NCBI GenBank assembly: GCA_903910215.1
Contig: CAIVYV010000103.1
Span: 1 to 11,169, forward strand
Direction: 5' to 3'
Source of the DNA: an uncultured Pseudomonadota bacterium
GTDB taxonomy: Bacteria; Pseudomonadota; Gammaproteobacteria; Steroidobacterales; Steroidobacteraceae
DNA length: 11,169 bases
The position numbers were made by a program, and so were the translations under genes. Below are positions 1-7,094 of the stretch, in pieces; positions within the stretch are counted from its first letter, which is position 1, and every line of letters starts with the position of its first letter. The notes beneath the pieces are model-generated. The model was not told the DNA's origin and ran no database searches. It saw only the letters and a program-made list of their open reading frames with translations.

Positions 1-867
1 CCTGCTGCTGAACGCGAGCCATGGCCTGAGTAATGCCACGCAGCCGAACGCCAATGCACTCGTCAACAAAACGTACGACGGCGTCCAGATTTTCTTGTTG
101 ATCGGCAGGACCGTCGACCACCATTGCGCGAGCAGGAACAACGTGACCGCGCTCGCGATGAGCACCCAAGGTAGATCGTCCACTCGCGGACGCTGCGCCA
201 ACCAACGCCCCACCACATAACCAATCAAGACTTGGGCGATCGCAGGAATCGTGCTTGCCAAGCCTTCGGGATCGAACGGCACGCCTTCGCCCTGATACAG
301 GTGCGACGCGCCAAGCATCAGACGATCAATGGAAGTACCAAAGAAACCCTCGAGCGAGTAGGCATCCGCATTCGTTGCCAGCGCAATACAGGCCCACCAA
401 TACCCGAGTAACAGCGCTACTGTCGCCGCAACAGCCGCACGAACGTCACCCCACCAGATAATCAGCGCTGCGATACCGAAAGACACCGCGATGCGCTGCA
501 GCACACCCATGATGCGTAGCGCATCGAAATCGCGCAGCACCAACTGACTCGTCTCATCCCAACGCAGGAACGGACTCGCATTGATCAGCAAACCGATCGC
601 AAAAATCGCGAGGGTACGCCGCAACACTCGAGTGCCGTAGATGACAGCGCCCGCCGCTCGCAACGCAGGCAAGGCCAACGCCATCGAATAACCGACGGCG
701 AACAAGAAAAACGGGAACACCAGATCGGTGAGTGTCCAGCCGTGCCAAGCGGCATGCGCCAGAGGCGAGTAGAGATGATCCCAACTGCCCGGATTGTTGA
801 CGAGGATCATCAGGGCGACCGTCGCCCCACGAAAGACGTCGAGCGAACGGTCGCGCGCGCGAGTCAA
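1..867 (-). CDS. Heparan-alpha-glucosaminide N-acetyltransferase/NagX-like membrane acyltransferase (C-terminus cut by window edge)
   Basis: Seen: an open frame of 289 codons with no stop before the left edge. Near the start are SLDVFRG, NNPGSW and a WHGWT-TDLVFPFFLFAVG stretch. Further on come RIMGVLQRIA (about residues 117-126), FDPEGL (about 213-218) and INKKIWTPSYVLLTSA (about 256-271). At least six hydrophobic segments are visible. Known: these signatures belong to the DUF5009/COG4299 family, which includes human HGSNAT and bacterial NagX, multi-pass inner-membrane proteins that move acetyl groups from acetyl-CoA to amino sugars. Start: a stop lies nine codons upstream in frame and the only start codon between it and the conserved SLDVFRG is TTG at 865-867; no strong ribosome site precedes it. 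The gene begins 4 bases after the lipoprotein stop, so the two are probably co-transcribed. Acceptor sugar unknown; other acyltransferase roles remain possible. Confidence 0.85.
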   Translation of the reverse strand, partial: MTRARDRSLDVFRGATVALMILVNNPGSWDHLYSPLAHAAWHGWTLTDLVFPFFLFAVGYSMALALPALRAAGAVIYGTRVLRRTLAIFAIGLLINASPFLRWDETSQLVLRDFDALRIMGVLQRIAVSFGIAALIIWWGDVRAAVAATVALLLGYWWACIALATNADAYSLEGFFGTSIDRLMLGASHLYQGEGVPFDPEGLASTIPAIAQVLIGYVVGRWLAQRPRVDDLPWVLIASAVTLFLLAQWWSTVLPINKKIWTPSYVLLTSALAFGCVALLRPWLAFSSR

Positions 868-871
868 TCGA

Positions 872-1336
872 TCAGTTCGCGCCTTCGCGCGGCGTCACCA
901 AAATCGTGACCAAGGTTCCAGACAAGGCCGAACCTTCGATCATCACCGTGGCAACCCGCTCACCGCGTGAGAAGGTCAGGCCACTCGTCTTGCCTTGCAA
1001 GGCTGTGATCAGATTCCAACCCGAACCATTCAAGGTCCGAAAGAAATGGTTGTAGGTGTCCACCGGCGAGAGCGTGGTGCGCAATACCACGCGACCCACC
1101 CAACGCGTGTCGGTACCCACGACCAAGGTGCTCGCGTCGTCCAACTTCGAGCCCGCTGGCAGGGTGAAATCACCGAGTTGCAGCAACTTCGGCTCTTTCG
1201 TCGCGCTGGTGACAGTAGCCGCTGCCGCACCAGAGGCCGGTGCCTTCGTCGCAGCCTGACGCTGAAACGGCGAGGAACCCGACTCGCATCCGACAAGTGC
1301 CAGGGTGGCCACCGACATCACGACCCACTTGTGCAT
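872..1336 (-). CDS. Small lipoprotein of unknown function
   Basis: Seen: 154 residues. A short positive start (MHK), a hydrophobic stretch and the lipobox LVGC put the lipidated cysteine at residue 17. Residues 18-50 are Ala/Ser/Thr/Pro-rich and look like a flexible linker. A compact domain of about 100 residues follows (about 52-150), with LPAGSKLDD, a WVGRVVLRT strand, an FFRTLNGSGW stretch and an alternating-hydrophobic end. I do not recognise a named family. The shape (linker, then a small alpha/beta domain) resembles other uncharacterised envelope lipoproteins. Start: an ATG nine codons upstream (1363) is open, but AGGAG sits 7 bases before the ATG at 1336, and only this start puts the signal peptide at the N-terminus. 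The acyltransferase gene follows 4 bases after the stop, so a shared envelope role is plausible but unproven. Confidence 0.8.
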   Translation of the reverse strand: MHKWVVMSVATLALVGCESGSSPFQRQAATKAPASGAAAATVTSATKEPKLLQLGDFTLPAGSKLDDASTLVVGTDTRWVGRVVLRTTLSPVDTYNHFFRTLNGSGWNLITALQGKTSGLTFSRGERVATVMIEGSALSGTLVTILVTPREGAN

Positions 1337-1343
1337 ATCCGAT

Positions 1344-1348
1344 CTCCT
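1344..1348 (-). promoter_or_regulatory. Ribosome binding site deciding the lipoprotein start
   Basis: AGGAG on the minus strand, 7 bases before the ATG at 1336. It favours this start over the longer frame beginning at 1363, which would bury the signal peptide nine residues in. Confidence 0.75.
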
Positions 1349-1361
1349 GTAGAGAGCGTCC

Positions 1362-1391
1362 ATTATGCGCCCCAGTGGATCAACCGTTGAA
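1362..1391 (-). promoter_or_regulatory. Possible sigma70-like promoter for the lipoprotein-acyltransferase pair
   Basis: On the minus strand CATAAT (1362-1367) matches the -10 consensus at five of six positions. TTCAAC (1386-1391), 18 bases upstream, matches the -35 only weakly. A start site near 1355 would leave a leader of about 20 bases carrying the AGGAG site. This is a by-eye match in a short intergenic gap. Confidence 0.25.
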
Positions 1392-1407
1392 GCGGTAAAC
1401 GCGGATA

Positions 1408-2712
1408 ATGTTCGTCATGCAAATCTCCACCGCGCGTTGGCTTGTCACCCTGATTTTGTTGTCGATCTCGACGGTGGCCCACACCGACGAGGCTGCCGAA
1501 GCCGCTTTCGTGGCGGCAGCGGGCTACACCGTCAAACTCACCGTCACATCCGAGTTCGGCTTCATAGAGAGCGAGCCGGGTAGTTGGCGTGGCGCCGGTT
1601 TTCTCGTCGATCGGCAACGCGGTTGGATACTGACCAATGCGCACGTGGCCGGATATGTCCCGGCACTCATCGAAGCGCAGTTCCGTGGCGCCAAGAACAT
1701 CGCGGCCAAAGCGCTTTTCGTCGACAACCTGCAAGACATCGCCGTGCTCGAAATACCGCCTGCTGCGATACCAGCCGAGGCGCGCGAAGCACCTTTGGCC
1801 TGTGAGGGACTCCCCGGCGTCGGTGCAGACCTCGGCACTTTCGGTCACCCACTCGGTTATGCGTTCACCGCCACCCGCGGCATCATGGCTGGCGTCTCGC
1901 GCTCCAACGGCTATCCGATGATCCAAACGGATGCGCCCATCAGCCCGGGGAACTCCGGCGGTCCGCTGATCGATCTCGGGTCTGGTCGTGTGATCGGCAT
2001 CAATACCGCCTCGCTCGGCGACCGGCGCTCGCAGAACATGAACTTCGCCGTGATGATGCCGCATGCCTGCCGCGTGCTCGAGTTACTACGCGCGGGTCGC
2101 AGCGCCACCGTGCCGCGGATCGCCACGGCCTTTGCGATCGACGAGAGCGATATCGAAACCCTGATCGTGGCCGATACTCCAGTCACGCCCGATGGCTTCG
2201 GTTTGCAGCGCGGTGATGAAATCCTCGGCTTGGCTGGCTCAGATGAGAGTTATCTGGCGGTCTCGGATCTGCTGATCGACTTGCGCGGACGCTACGGTAA
2301 AACACCACTGCGGGTTCAACGCGGTGATCGTGAACTGGTCGTTGAAGCCAATCTCGTGCCCAGCATCCAATACCTCGATCGTCGCGGTCTTCGAATCAGT
2401 GGCGTCGTATTCGCACCGCGCCTGATGTACGAGGTCGCCTCTACCGACGAAGCGGGCGTCCTGCTCGTGCATCACATCGAACCCGGCTCACAAGGCGAAT
2501 TGCGCAGCATCGAATACGGCCAGGAGGTCGTCAGCGTGAACGGCAAGGCCATCTCGAGTCTCTCGCAACTCGCGCAGATCGCAGAGCAAGCCCAAAAGGC
2601 GGGCCAGGGTCTGCGGCTCATCCTGCGGCGCATGGTCGAGGACGATTACGTCTCAGCGAGCTACCAAGTGCGCGATCTACCGGTAGACGAAATTGCATGG
2701 CATCCCCAGTGA
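1408..2712 (+). CDS. Exported trypsin-like serine protease with PDZ regions (HtrA/Deg-like)
   Basis: Seen: 434 residues. An N-terminal hydrophobic segment (about 10-24) ending near AHTDEA looks like a signal peptide. The chymotrypsin-fold domain (about 35-230) carries a complete triad: His79 in TNAHV, Asp110 in LQDIAVLE and Ser183 in SPGNSGGPL. A first PDZ-like region (about 255-315) contains GLQRGDEILGLAG. A clearer second one (about 345-410) contains EPGSQGELRSIEYGQEVVSVNGK. Known: this architecture belongs to the HtrA/DegP family of periplasmic quality-control proteases. The length fits, but sequence around the triad is only loosely like DegP, so I give no symbol. Start: ATG at 1408 or ATG at 1417; neither has a strong ribosome site, and both keep the signal peptide. 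It is transcribed away from the lipoprotein gene. The exported peroxiredoxin lies 92 bases downstream on the same strand. Confidence 0.88.
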   Translation: MFVMQISTARWLVTLILLSISTVAHTDEAAEAAFVAAAGYTVKLTVTSEFGFIESEPGSWRGAGFLVDRQRGWILTNAHVAGYVPALIEAQFRGAKNIAAKALFVDNLQDIAVLEIPPAAIPAEAREAPLACEGLPGVGADLGTFGHPLGYAFTATRGIMAGVSRSNGYPMIQTDAPISPGNSGGPLIDLGSGRVIGINTASLGDRRSQNMNFAVMMPHACRVLELLRAGRSATVPRIATAFAIDESDIETLIVADTPVTPDGFGLQRGDEILGLAGSDESYLAVSDLLIDLRGRYGKTPLRVQRGDRELVVEANLVPSIQYLDRRGLRISGVVFAPRLMYEVASTDEAGVLLVHHIEPGSQGELRSIEYGQEVVSVNGKAISSLSQLAQIAEQAQKAGQGLRLILRRMVEDDYVSASYQVRDLPVDEIAWHPQ

Positions 2713-2804
2713 AGTGACGCCCGGAAATCACGCTCTGGGATGGCAAGCGCCCCAGTGCTTCGGTAGAGTCGGGTCATTCCGGTTCTACGACAAAGGACGT
2801 TGCC

Positions 2805-3326
2805 ATGATCCGTGCTCTCACGACCCTGTTCTTCGCGCTCGCCGCCAGCCTCGCATTGGCCATACCCAAAGCAGGCGACCCCGCTCCTGCCTTCAAGCTG
2901 CAGGATCAAACCGGTGCTTGGCGCTCCCTGGAAGACTACCGCGGCAAATGGGTGGTGCTGTACTTCTACCCGAAGGACAACACGCCAGGTTGCACGACCC
3001 AGGCCTGTGAACTGCGTGACGACATCTTCGCCTTTCGTCGCGCGAACGCCGTGATCCTCGGCGTCAGCGTCGATGCCGTCGATTCAAAAGAAGCCTTCGC
3101 GAAAGAACACAGCCTGCCCTTCCCGGTGCTGTCCGACAGCAAAACGACCGTGACCAAGGCGTATGGTTCGCTGACGAGCTATCCCCAATACAAACTGTTC
3201 GATATCGCAAGACGCGACACCTTCATCATCGACCCGCAGGGTCGCATCGCCAAGCGCTTCGACAACGTCAACGCGGACGGGCACTCGAAGATGGTGCTGG
3301 CGGAACTGACGAAGCTGCAACAGTAA
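2805..3326 (+). CDS. Exported peroxiredoxin, BCP/PrxQ type
   Basis: Seen: 173 residues. The N-terminus (about 1-19) is a signal peptide ending ASLALA. The mature thioredoxin-fold domain begins at GDPAPAFKLQDQTG. The motif YPKDNTPGCTTQACELRD holds the peroxidatic Cys63 and, five residues on, the second Cys68 typical of PrxQ proteins. VLSDSK, AYGS and DTFIIDPQGRI follow in the usual order. Known: these enzymes reduce hydroperoxides using thioredoxin-like donors, forming a disulfide between the two cysteines. Odd: most BCP proteins are cytoplasmic, so the leader suggests a periplasmic form, which would need a periplasmic thiol donor. Start: AAAGGA (2792-2797) lies 7 bases before the ATG. The last 59 bases overlap the end of the convergent flippase-like gene. 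Confidence 0.92.
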   Translation: MIRALTTLFFALAASLALAIPKAGDPAPAFKLQDQTGAWRSLEDYRGKWVVLYFYPKDNTPGCTTQACELRDDIFAFRRANAVILGVSVDAVDSKEAFAKEHSLPFPVLSDSKTTVTKAYGSLTSYPQYKLFDIARRDTFIIDPQGRIAKRFDNVNADGHSKMVLAELTKLQQ

Positions 3327-4560
3327 GACGTGACATCGCGCGCAAGCGCCACACGGTCAACCAAGGAATGACGGCGGCCACCGCGGCCGCCGTCTTCGCA
3401 CCGACCAAAACGGCCGTGATCGGCAGCAGCGTCACGCTCAAAAGCATCTCGATCAGCGCGTAGCGCATACCCATTCGATAGTTGCGCTGCAAGGTCTGGC
3501 CGAACCCCATCGCCGAGGCCATCCCAAAAGCCAGCGTGCGCGAGACCATCATCGCAATGAACCACCATGCCATCGACGTATCCGTTGTGGGATCGGTGAC
3601 GATGATGATGAGCCAAGCCACTAAAAAACCGAGTGGAAGACCCATACCTGCGAGCCACCACGAGCGCGCGGAGTGCTGCGCGACCAAGCCGCCGCTCGGG
3701 GATTCTTTGATCCAGCCGTAAACATGCGCACCCCAGGCCATCTGGAATGAGCCGATGTACAACATCATCAAAGGTTCGGTGACACGGACGGAAAGACCAT
3801 AGCCACCGGCCGACGCCTCATCGACACCCCAGCGAAACGTGCCAGAGACAGCGAAATCGGCCACGTATTTCGCCAGCAAGCCGCCCATGACGGGCAACCC
3901 CATCACGAGGGCACGTCGCAAAAATCGACCATCCATTCCCGTGGCTTGCAAGACACCGCTGCGTGCAGCCAACAGCGCGACCACCAATAGCGAGATGGCA
4001 CATTGCGTCGCGAAGAACGCGGCGAGCGGATCGCTCCCGAGCCACAACATCAACTCCAGAGCGGCAACAAACAGGGGAAACGTGGCGATTGCGATGATCG
4101 CGAGCACCCGCGCGCCACCCAAGATGCGCAGATCCGTGTGGAACATCATGCCGATATTGGCAAGCAAACCATACACCGGCAGCCACGGCAGGACGGCGAC
4201 ATTGTGCCAGTGTCCATACGCCGCCAAGCCGTACAGCAAGCCCGCCACGATGGCACCTGCCACGACACCGCTTGCCCCCACCGTCACCAACGCCGCTCGC
4301 AATGCCGCGTAACGATGTTCACCGCCGCGATCGCTCACCTCTTGCATGTAACCGGGTTTGATTCCGAACTGGCTGATACTGCCGACGACGGTGAACAAAG
4401 CGACCAGCAGGGCCCATTCGGCCAGATCGATCGACGACATCGATGCGCCCAAGCGGCCGGTCGCCCACACCGAACCGAGCATCGAGGGTAAGGCAGCGAC
4501 AGCGAACGCCCGCCAGGTGCCCAGGAAATCTTGGAGGTGGCGCCGTTCGCTCGCGTCCAT
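3268..4560 (-). CDS. Polysaccharide flippase-like multi-pass membrane protein (Wzx/MOP-type)
   Basis: Seen: 430 residues with about twelve hydrophobic segments, roughly at 18-35, 45-65, 88-113, 122-140, 153-173, 180-200, 218-238, 255-275, 301-322, 330-350, 368-388 and 389-405. An AEWALLVALFTVVGSISQFG stretch near 47-66 and a SFQMAWGAHVYGW stretch near 271-283 recall oligosaccharide flippases of the MOP superfamily. Known: such proteins move lipid-linked glycan units across the inner membrane. Inferred: the role is by topology and family feel; no glycosyltransferase, polymerase or ligase lies in the window, so the cargo is unknown. Start: ATG at 4560; a TTG at 4581 would add seven residues, and neither has a clear ribosome site. 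The C-terminal tail (about 414-430) is rich in Ser, Pro and Ala and is encoded antisense to the peroxiredoxin end. Confidence 0.78.
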   Translation of the reverse strand: MDASERRHLQDFLGTWRAFAVAALPSMLGSVWATGRLGASMSSIDLAEWALLVALFTVVGSISQFGIKPGYMQEVSDRGGEHRYAALRAALVTVGASGVVAGAIVAGLLYGLAAYGHWHNVAVLPWLPVYGLLANIGMMFHTDLRILGGARVLAIIAIATFPLFVAALELMLWLGSDPLAAFFATQCAISLLVVALLAARSGVLQATGMDGRFLRRALVMGLPVMGGLLAKYVADFAVSGTFRWGVDEASAGGYGLSVRVTEPLMMLYIGSFQMAWGAHVYGWIKESPSGGLVAQHSARSWWLAGMGLPLGFLVAWLIIIVTDPTTDTSMAWWFIAMMVSRTLAFGMASAMGFGQTLQRNYRMGMRYALIEMLLSVTLLPITAVLVGAKTAAAVAAVIPWLTVWRLRAMSRLTVAASSVPPAPSSSARPR

Positions 4561-4594
4561 TAGTCTAATTGTGCAAGACAACTTCGTTGACCAA

Positions 4595-4600
4595 AGGGGG
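4595..4600 (+). promoter_or_regulatory. Ribosome binding site deciding the SnoaL-like gene start
   Basis: AGGGGG ends 7 bases before the ATG at 4608. It argues against the in-frame upstream TTG at 4569, which would add 13 residues and run through this site. Confidence 0.65.
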
Positions 4601-4607
4601 GTCGATC

Positions 4608-4991
4608 ATGGGTCATCGAGAAGATATCAGCGCCTTGTCCAATCGCTTTCTGTCGGCACTCGAACGAGGCGACCCGGCTGAGGTACGCGCCTTCTACACG
4701 AGCGACGCGGTCATTTGGCACAACTTTGACGATGTCGCGCAGACCGTCGATGAAAATCTGAAATTGCTCGGATGGATGTCGCGCAAGCTGCCGCAGCGTC
4801 ATTACCGAATCGTGCGCCGCGAGATTCTGCCGGATGGCTGGTTTCAACAACACGTGCTCGAAGCCACGCTGCCCGATGGCTCACCGTTTCGCATGCTCGC
4901 CTGCTGCGTCGTGACGGTACGCGACGGCCTGATCAGTCGGCTCGATGAATATCTCGACCCCGCCCAGGCAGCACCGCTCAAGAATCTTTGA
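4608..4991 (+). CDS. SnoaL-like (NTF2-fold) protein
   Basis: Seen: 127 residues in the SnoaL/NTF2 pattern: an N-terminal helix (about 6-20), ALERGDPAEVRAFYTSDAVIWHNFD (19-41, given here as landmarks AFY, AVIWHN), a middle helix (about 45-60), then strands ending in VVTVRDGLISRLDEYLD. Known: this cone-shaped fold serves as isomerase, cyclase, hydratase or simple ligand-binding protein, so family membership does not fix the reaction. The polar residues facing the pocket are probably in WHNFD (about 37-41) and LDEYLD (about 112-117), the usual positions. It is divergent from the flippase-like gene across 47 bases and its last 14 bases overlap the end of the convergent PaaN-type gene. Inferred: it may belong with the catabolic block to its right, since such proteins are common in steroid and aromatic degradation loci, but it is not in the same operon. 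Confidence 0.82.
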   Translation: MGHREDISALSNRFLSALERGDPAEVRAFYTSDAVIWHNFDDVAQTVDENLKLLGWMSRKLPQRHYRIVRREILPDGWFQQHVLEATLPDGSPFRMLACCVVTVRDGLISRLDEYLDPAQAAPLKNL

Positions 4992-6669
4992 CCAAACGTC
5001 GCGACTGCGTAATCCGAAACCGCGACGTCACAAAGGCGAGATCCGTCAATGTGGCGTTGCCGGCCGGGTTCAAGCCAGTGACGTGATAATCACTGTAGGC
5101 GGCCGCGAAGTTCAGCGGCATCGGCCCGGTCAGATTGATGGTCAGTTGCGCACCGGCGAGTGAGTAAGCCTGCTCGGCACGCTCGATGTAGGCCTCGTCG
5201 GTGGAGTACAAGAACGCCGTAATCGCACCGGCTTGCTTAGCATCCGTCGTGGCATGAGCGAGCGCGGCATCGCGATCATCGCAGTGGATGACGAAGCCGA
5301 TCGGCCCGAAGCGCTCTTCACCATAGAGCGCCCTAGCGGCGGCACCGGCTTCGAGCTCTACGAGCAGCGGCGTGCGCGTACGCGCCTGCGGAAAATCGCC
5401 ATGGACGTAACTACTCGACTCGAGGAGTACCCTGCCCGTCTTCGCGCCTCGATCTTGCAGTTCGTCGATCAGATGCAGCGTGCTCGGCGACTGGATCGCT
5501 GCCAGGATCGCACCGGCACGCTTCCCATCGGCTGCCAAATATTTCATGGCGGTCGCCAGTCGCTCACCGAATTCGGCGGCATCGACTCGACCCGTGGCAG
5601 TACGAATACCGCTCTTCGGGATATAAATATTTTGTGGCGACGTGCACATCTGTGCCGAGAACAGACTCATCGTCGTCGCCAGACTTTTGATCACCGCATC
5701 GAGGTCGTCCACTGAATCGATGACGACCGTGTTGACGCCTGACGTTTCGGAATAACAGAGCGCAGGCCACGCATTCGCCTCGACCCAGGAGCCAAAGCGT
5801 GCACTGCCCGTGAAATCGACGATGGCGGTCTGCGGATGTTTGACCAACACTTTGCCGAGCGGCTCTTCGAGCGTATCGAGACAGAGCGTGACGAGATTCG
5901 GATCAAAACCGCTCGCCGACAACACCTCGCGACACTCGCGCACGGCGATCGCCATGGGCAGCACGCCGGTCGGGTGTGGTTTGACGATCACGGGGTTGCC
6001 GGTCGCGAGGTTGGCCAACATGGCGGGATAGGCATTCCAAGTCGGGAACGTGGCACAACTAAAGACGACCGCGACACCACGGGGCACCAATCGATAAGTC
6101 TTCTGCAGCGGAATGAGCGTGGAGCCAAACTGTCGCTCCCATCGCGCGGAGGGCGTGATGTTGTTCATCGCCATCTGCGCATAGGCCAAGGCCTCGACAC
6201 CTCGATCGAGCGCGTTGGTACCACTGCCAGCATAGCTCATTAGTGAACTTTGACCCGCGGTGTGCATCACGGCCTGCGCGGTATCGAACACCCGCTCGTA
6301 TAGATGGTCGACGATTTCCATGCAGACGCCGAGACGCGTCTCAACAGAAGCTGCAGCCCAACCGACCATAGCGCGAGAGCCTGCGGCGAACAGCGCATCC
6401 GGATCTGCTCTTGGGTAATCGATTCCCAGCGGCTGCTGCGTATACGGAGAAACTTCCGCTCCCGCGCGACCGATCGTGCCAGGCTGCTCGAGATCGAAAG
6501 AGCGCCCGAGTGCCGCCGCATGCCGAGCCCGGCCGGCTGCCTGTGCATCCGCGCCGCCGCGATGCCGATCGGGCGTTTCGGAAAAGAGCGAAAAATACCG
6601 GCGATCACGACACGCCGAGACGGCCGATTCGAGAGAGGAACGATGCTTGTCGTAGAGATCGCGAGTCAT
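4978..6669 (-). CDS. paaN: PaaN-type aldehyde dehydrogenase (phenylacetic acid degradation protein PaaN family)
   Basis: Seen: 563 residues. The N-terminus (KHRSSLESAV, a LGRSFDLEQPG stretch, EVSPY) and the MHTAGQ and DRGVEALAYA motifs match the PaaN family rather than generic aldehyde dehydrogenases. Core dehydrogenase motifs are intact: TFPTWNAYP (Asn212), VKPHP (Lys230), DFTGSARFG (about 285-293), SETSGVN (Glu308), SAQMCTSPQN with catalytic Cys342, EERFGP (about 451-456) and a C-terminal NPAGNATLTDLAFV. Length fits the family (about 550). Known: PaaN proteins are NAD(P)-dependent aldehyde dehydrogenases linked to phenylacetate catabolism. There is no MaoC-like hydratase domain as in PaaZ. 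No other paa genes are in the window, so the true aldehyde may differ. Start: the ATG at 6669 overlaps the upstream stop as ATGA; an ATG at 6687 would add six residues. It is the last gene of a three-gene operon. Confidence 0.88.
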   Translation of the reverse strand: MTRDLYDKHRSSLESAVSACRDRRYFSLFSETPDRHRGGADAQAAGRARHAAALGRSFDLEQPGTIGRAGAEVSPYTQQPLGIDYPRADPDALFAAGSRAMVGWAAASVETRLGVCMEIVDHLYERVFDTAQAVMHTAGQSSLMSYAGSGTNALDRGVEALAYAQMAMNNITPSARWERQFGSTLIPLQKTYRLVPRGVAVVFSCATFPTWNAYPAMLANLATGNPVIVKPHPTGVLPMAIAVRECREVLSASGFDPNLVTLCLDTLEEPLGKVLVKHPQTAIVDFTGSARFGSWVEANAWPALCYSETSGVNTVVIDSVDDLDAVIKSLATTMSLFSAQMCTSPQNIYIPKSGIRTATGRVDAAEFGERLATAMKYLAADGKRAGAILAAIQSPSTLHLIDELQDRGAKTGRVLLESSSYVHGDFPQARTRTPLLVELEAGAAARALYGEERFGPIGFVIHCDDRDAALAHATTDAKQAGAITAFLYSTDEAYIERAEQAYSLAGAQLTINLTGPMPLNFAAAYSDYHVTGLNPAGNATLTDLAFVTSRFRITQSRRLVKDS

Positions 6670-7094
6670 TTCTTTGCCCGTCGCCATTCGAGTTCGTGCC
6701 GCCTCACGCCCTTCGCCGTGGGCTCATCCGCCGCGAGAATCAGCCGACGACCCTGCAGAATCGGCGTGCGCCATTGCTCACTGCCAACCAAACCCGGATT
6801 CAGCGCGACCGTCACCTCATGCACGATGATGCCGCGCACGAGGCGCCACCTACCGGCGTAGCTGAAATAGCCATCGAACGCCGACGCTCGCTCGCGCAAA
6901 CTCGCATCACGCGGATTCGGCTTGGCGAACGGCTCGCGCCCCGATGCCATGATATTGGCGCTCATGTAGCCATCTGCGGTGTAGAGCAACAAACCACTCG
7001 CGCCATCACCGAAGGGCTCGGTGACCCGCCCGTCTTCATACGCAATGCGCCAGCAGTGATACGCCCAAGCGCCAACGAGATCATCACGCGTCAT
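6666..7094 (-). CDS. Lipocalin-like domain protein
   Basis: Seen: 142 residues with the pattern of the lipocalin-like family PF13924: LVGAW (6-10), PFGDGASGLLLYTADGYMSA (27-46), FDGYFSYAGRW (73-83), VHEVTVALNPGLVG (91-104) followed by QWR, and HELEWRR near the end. No signal peptide, so it is probably cytoplasmic. Known: members are small beta-barrels of mostly unassigned function, often beside secondary-metabolism or catabolic enzymes. Context: it starts in a 4-base ATGA overlap with the stop of the NPD-family gene and ends in a second ATGA overlap with the PaaN-type gene, so the three should be translated together. Inferred: it binds or converts a hydrophobic intermediate of the same pathway. 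The reaction cannot be read from the sequence. Confidence 0.83.
   Translation of the reverse strand: MTRDDLVGAWAYHCWRIAYEDGRVTEPFGDGASGLLLYTADGYMSANIMASGREPFAKPNPRDASLRERASAFDGYFSYAGRWRLVRGIIVHEVTVALNPGLVGSEQWRTPILQGRRLILAADEPTAKGVRRHELEWRRAKK

Noticed and set aside
1404..1409. GATAAT resembling a -10 box just before the protease coding start
   Set aside because: It overlaps the ATG at 1408 and has no -35 match at proper spacing; it would only make sense for a leaderless transcript starting near 1417, for which there is no other evidence.
1363..2064. Long open frame of 233 codons on the minus strand opposite the serine protease gene
   Set aside because: It is antisense to a protein with a complete catalytic triad, has no recognisable motifs and is rich in Arg, Gly and Asp as expected of a high-GC shadow frame.
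2735..2755. CTGGG/CCCAG hairpin after the protease gene as a possible terminator
   Set aside because: The stem is only five pairs around an 11-base loop and no T-run follows, so it does not support an intrinsic terminator.
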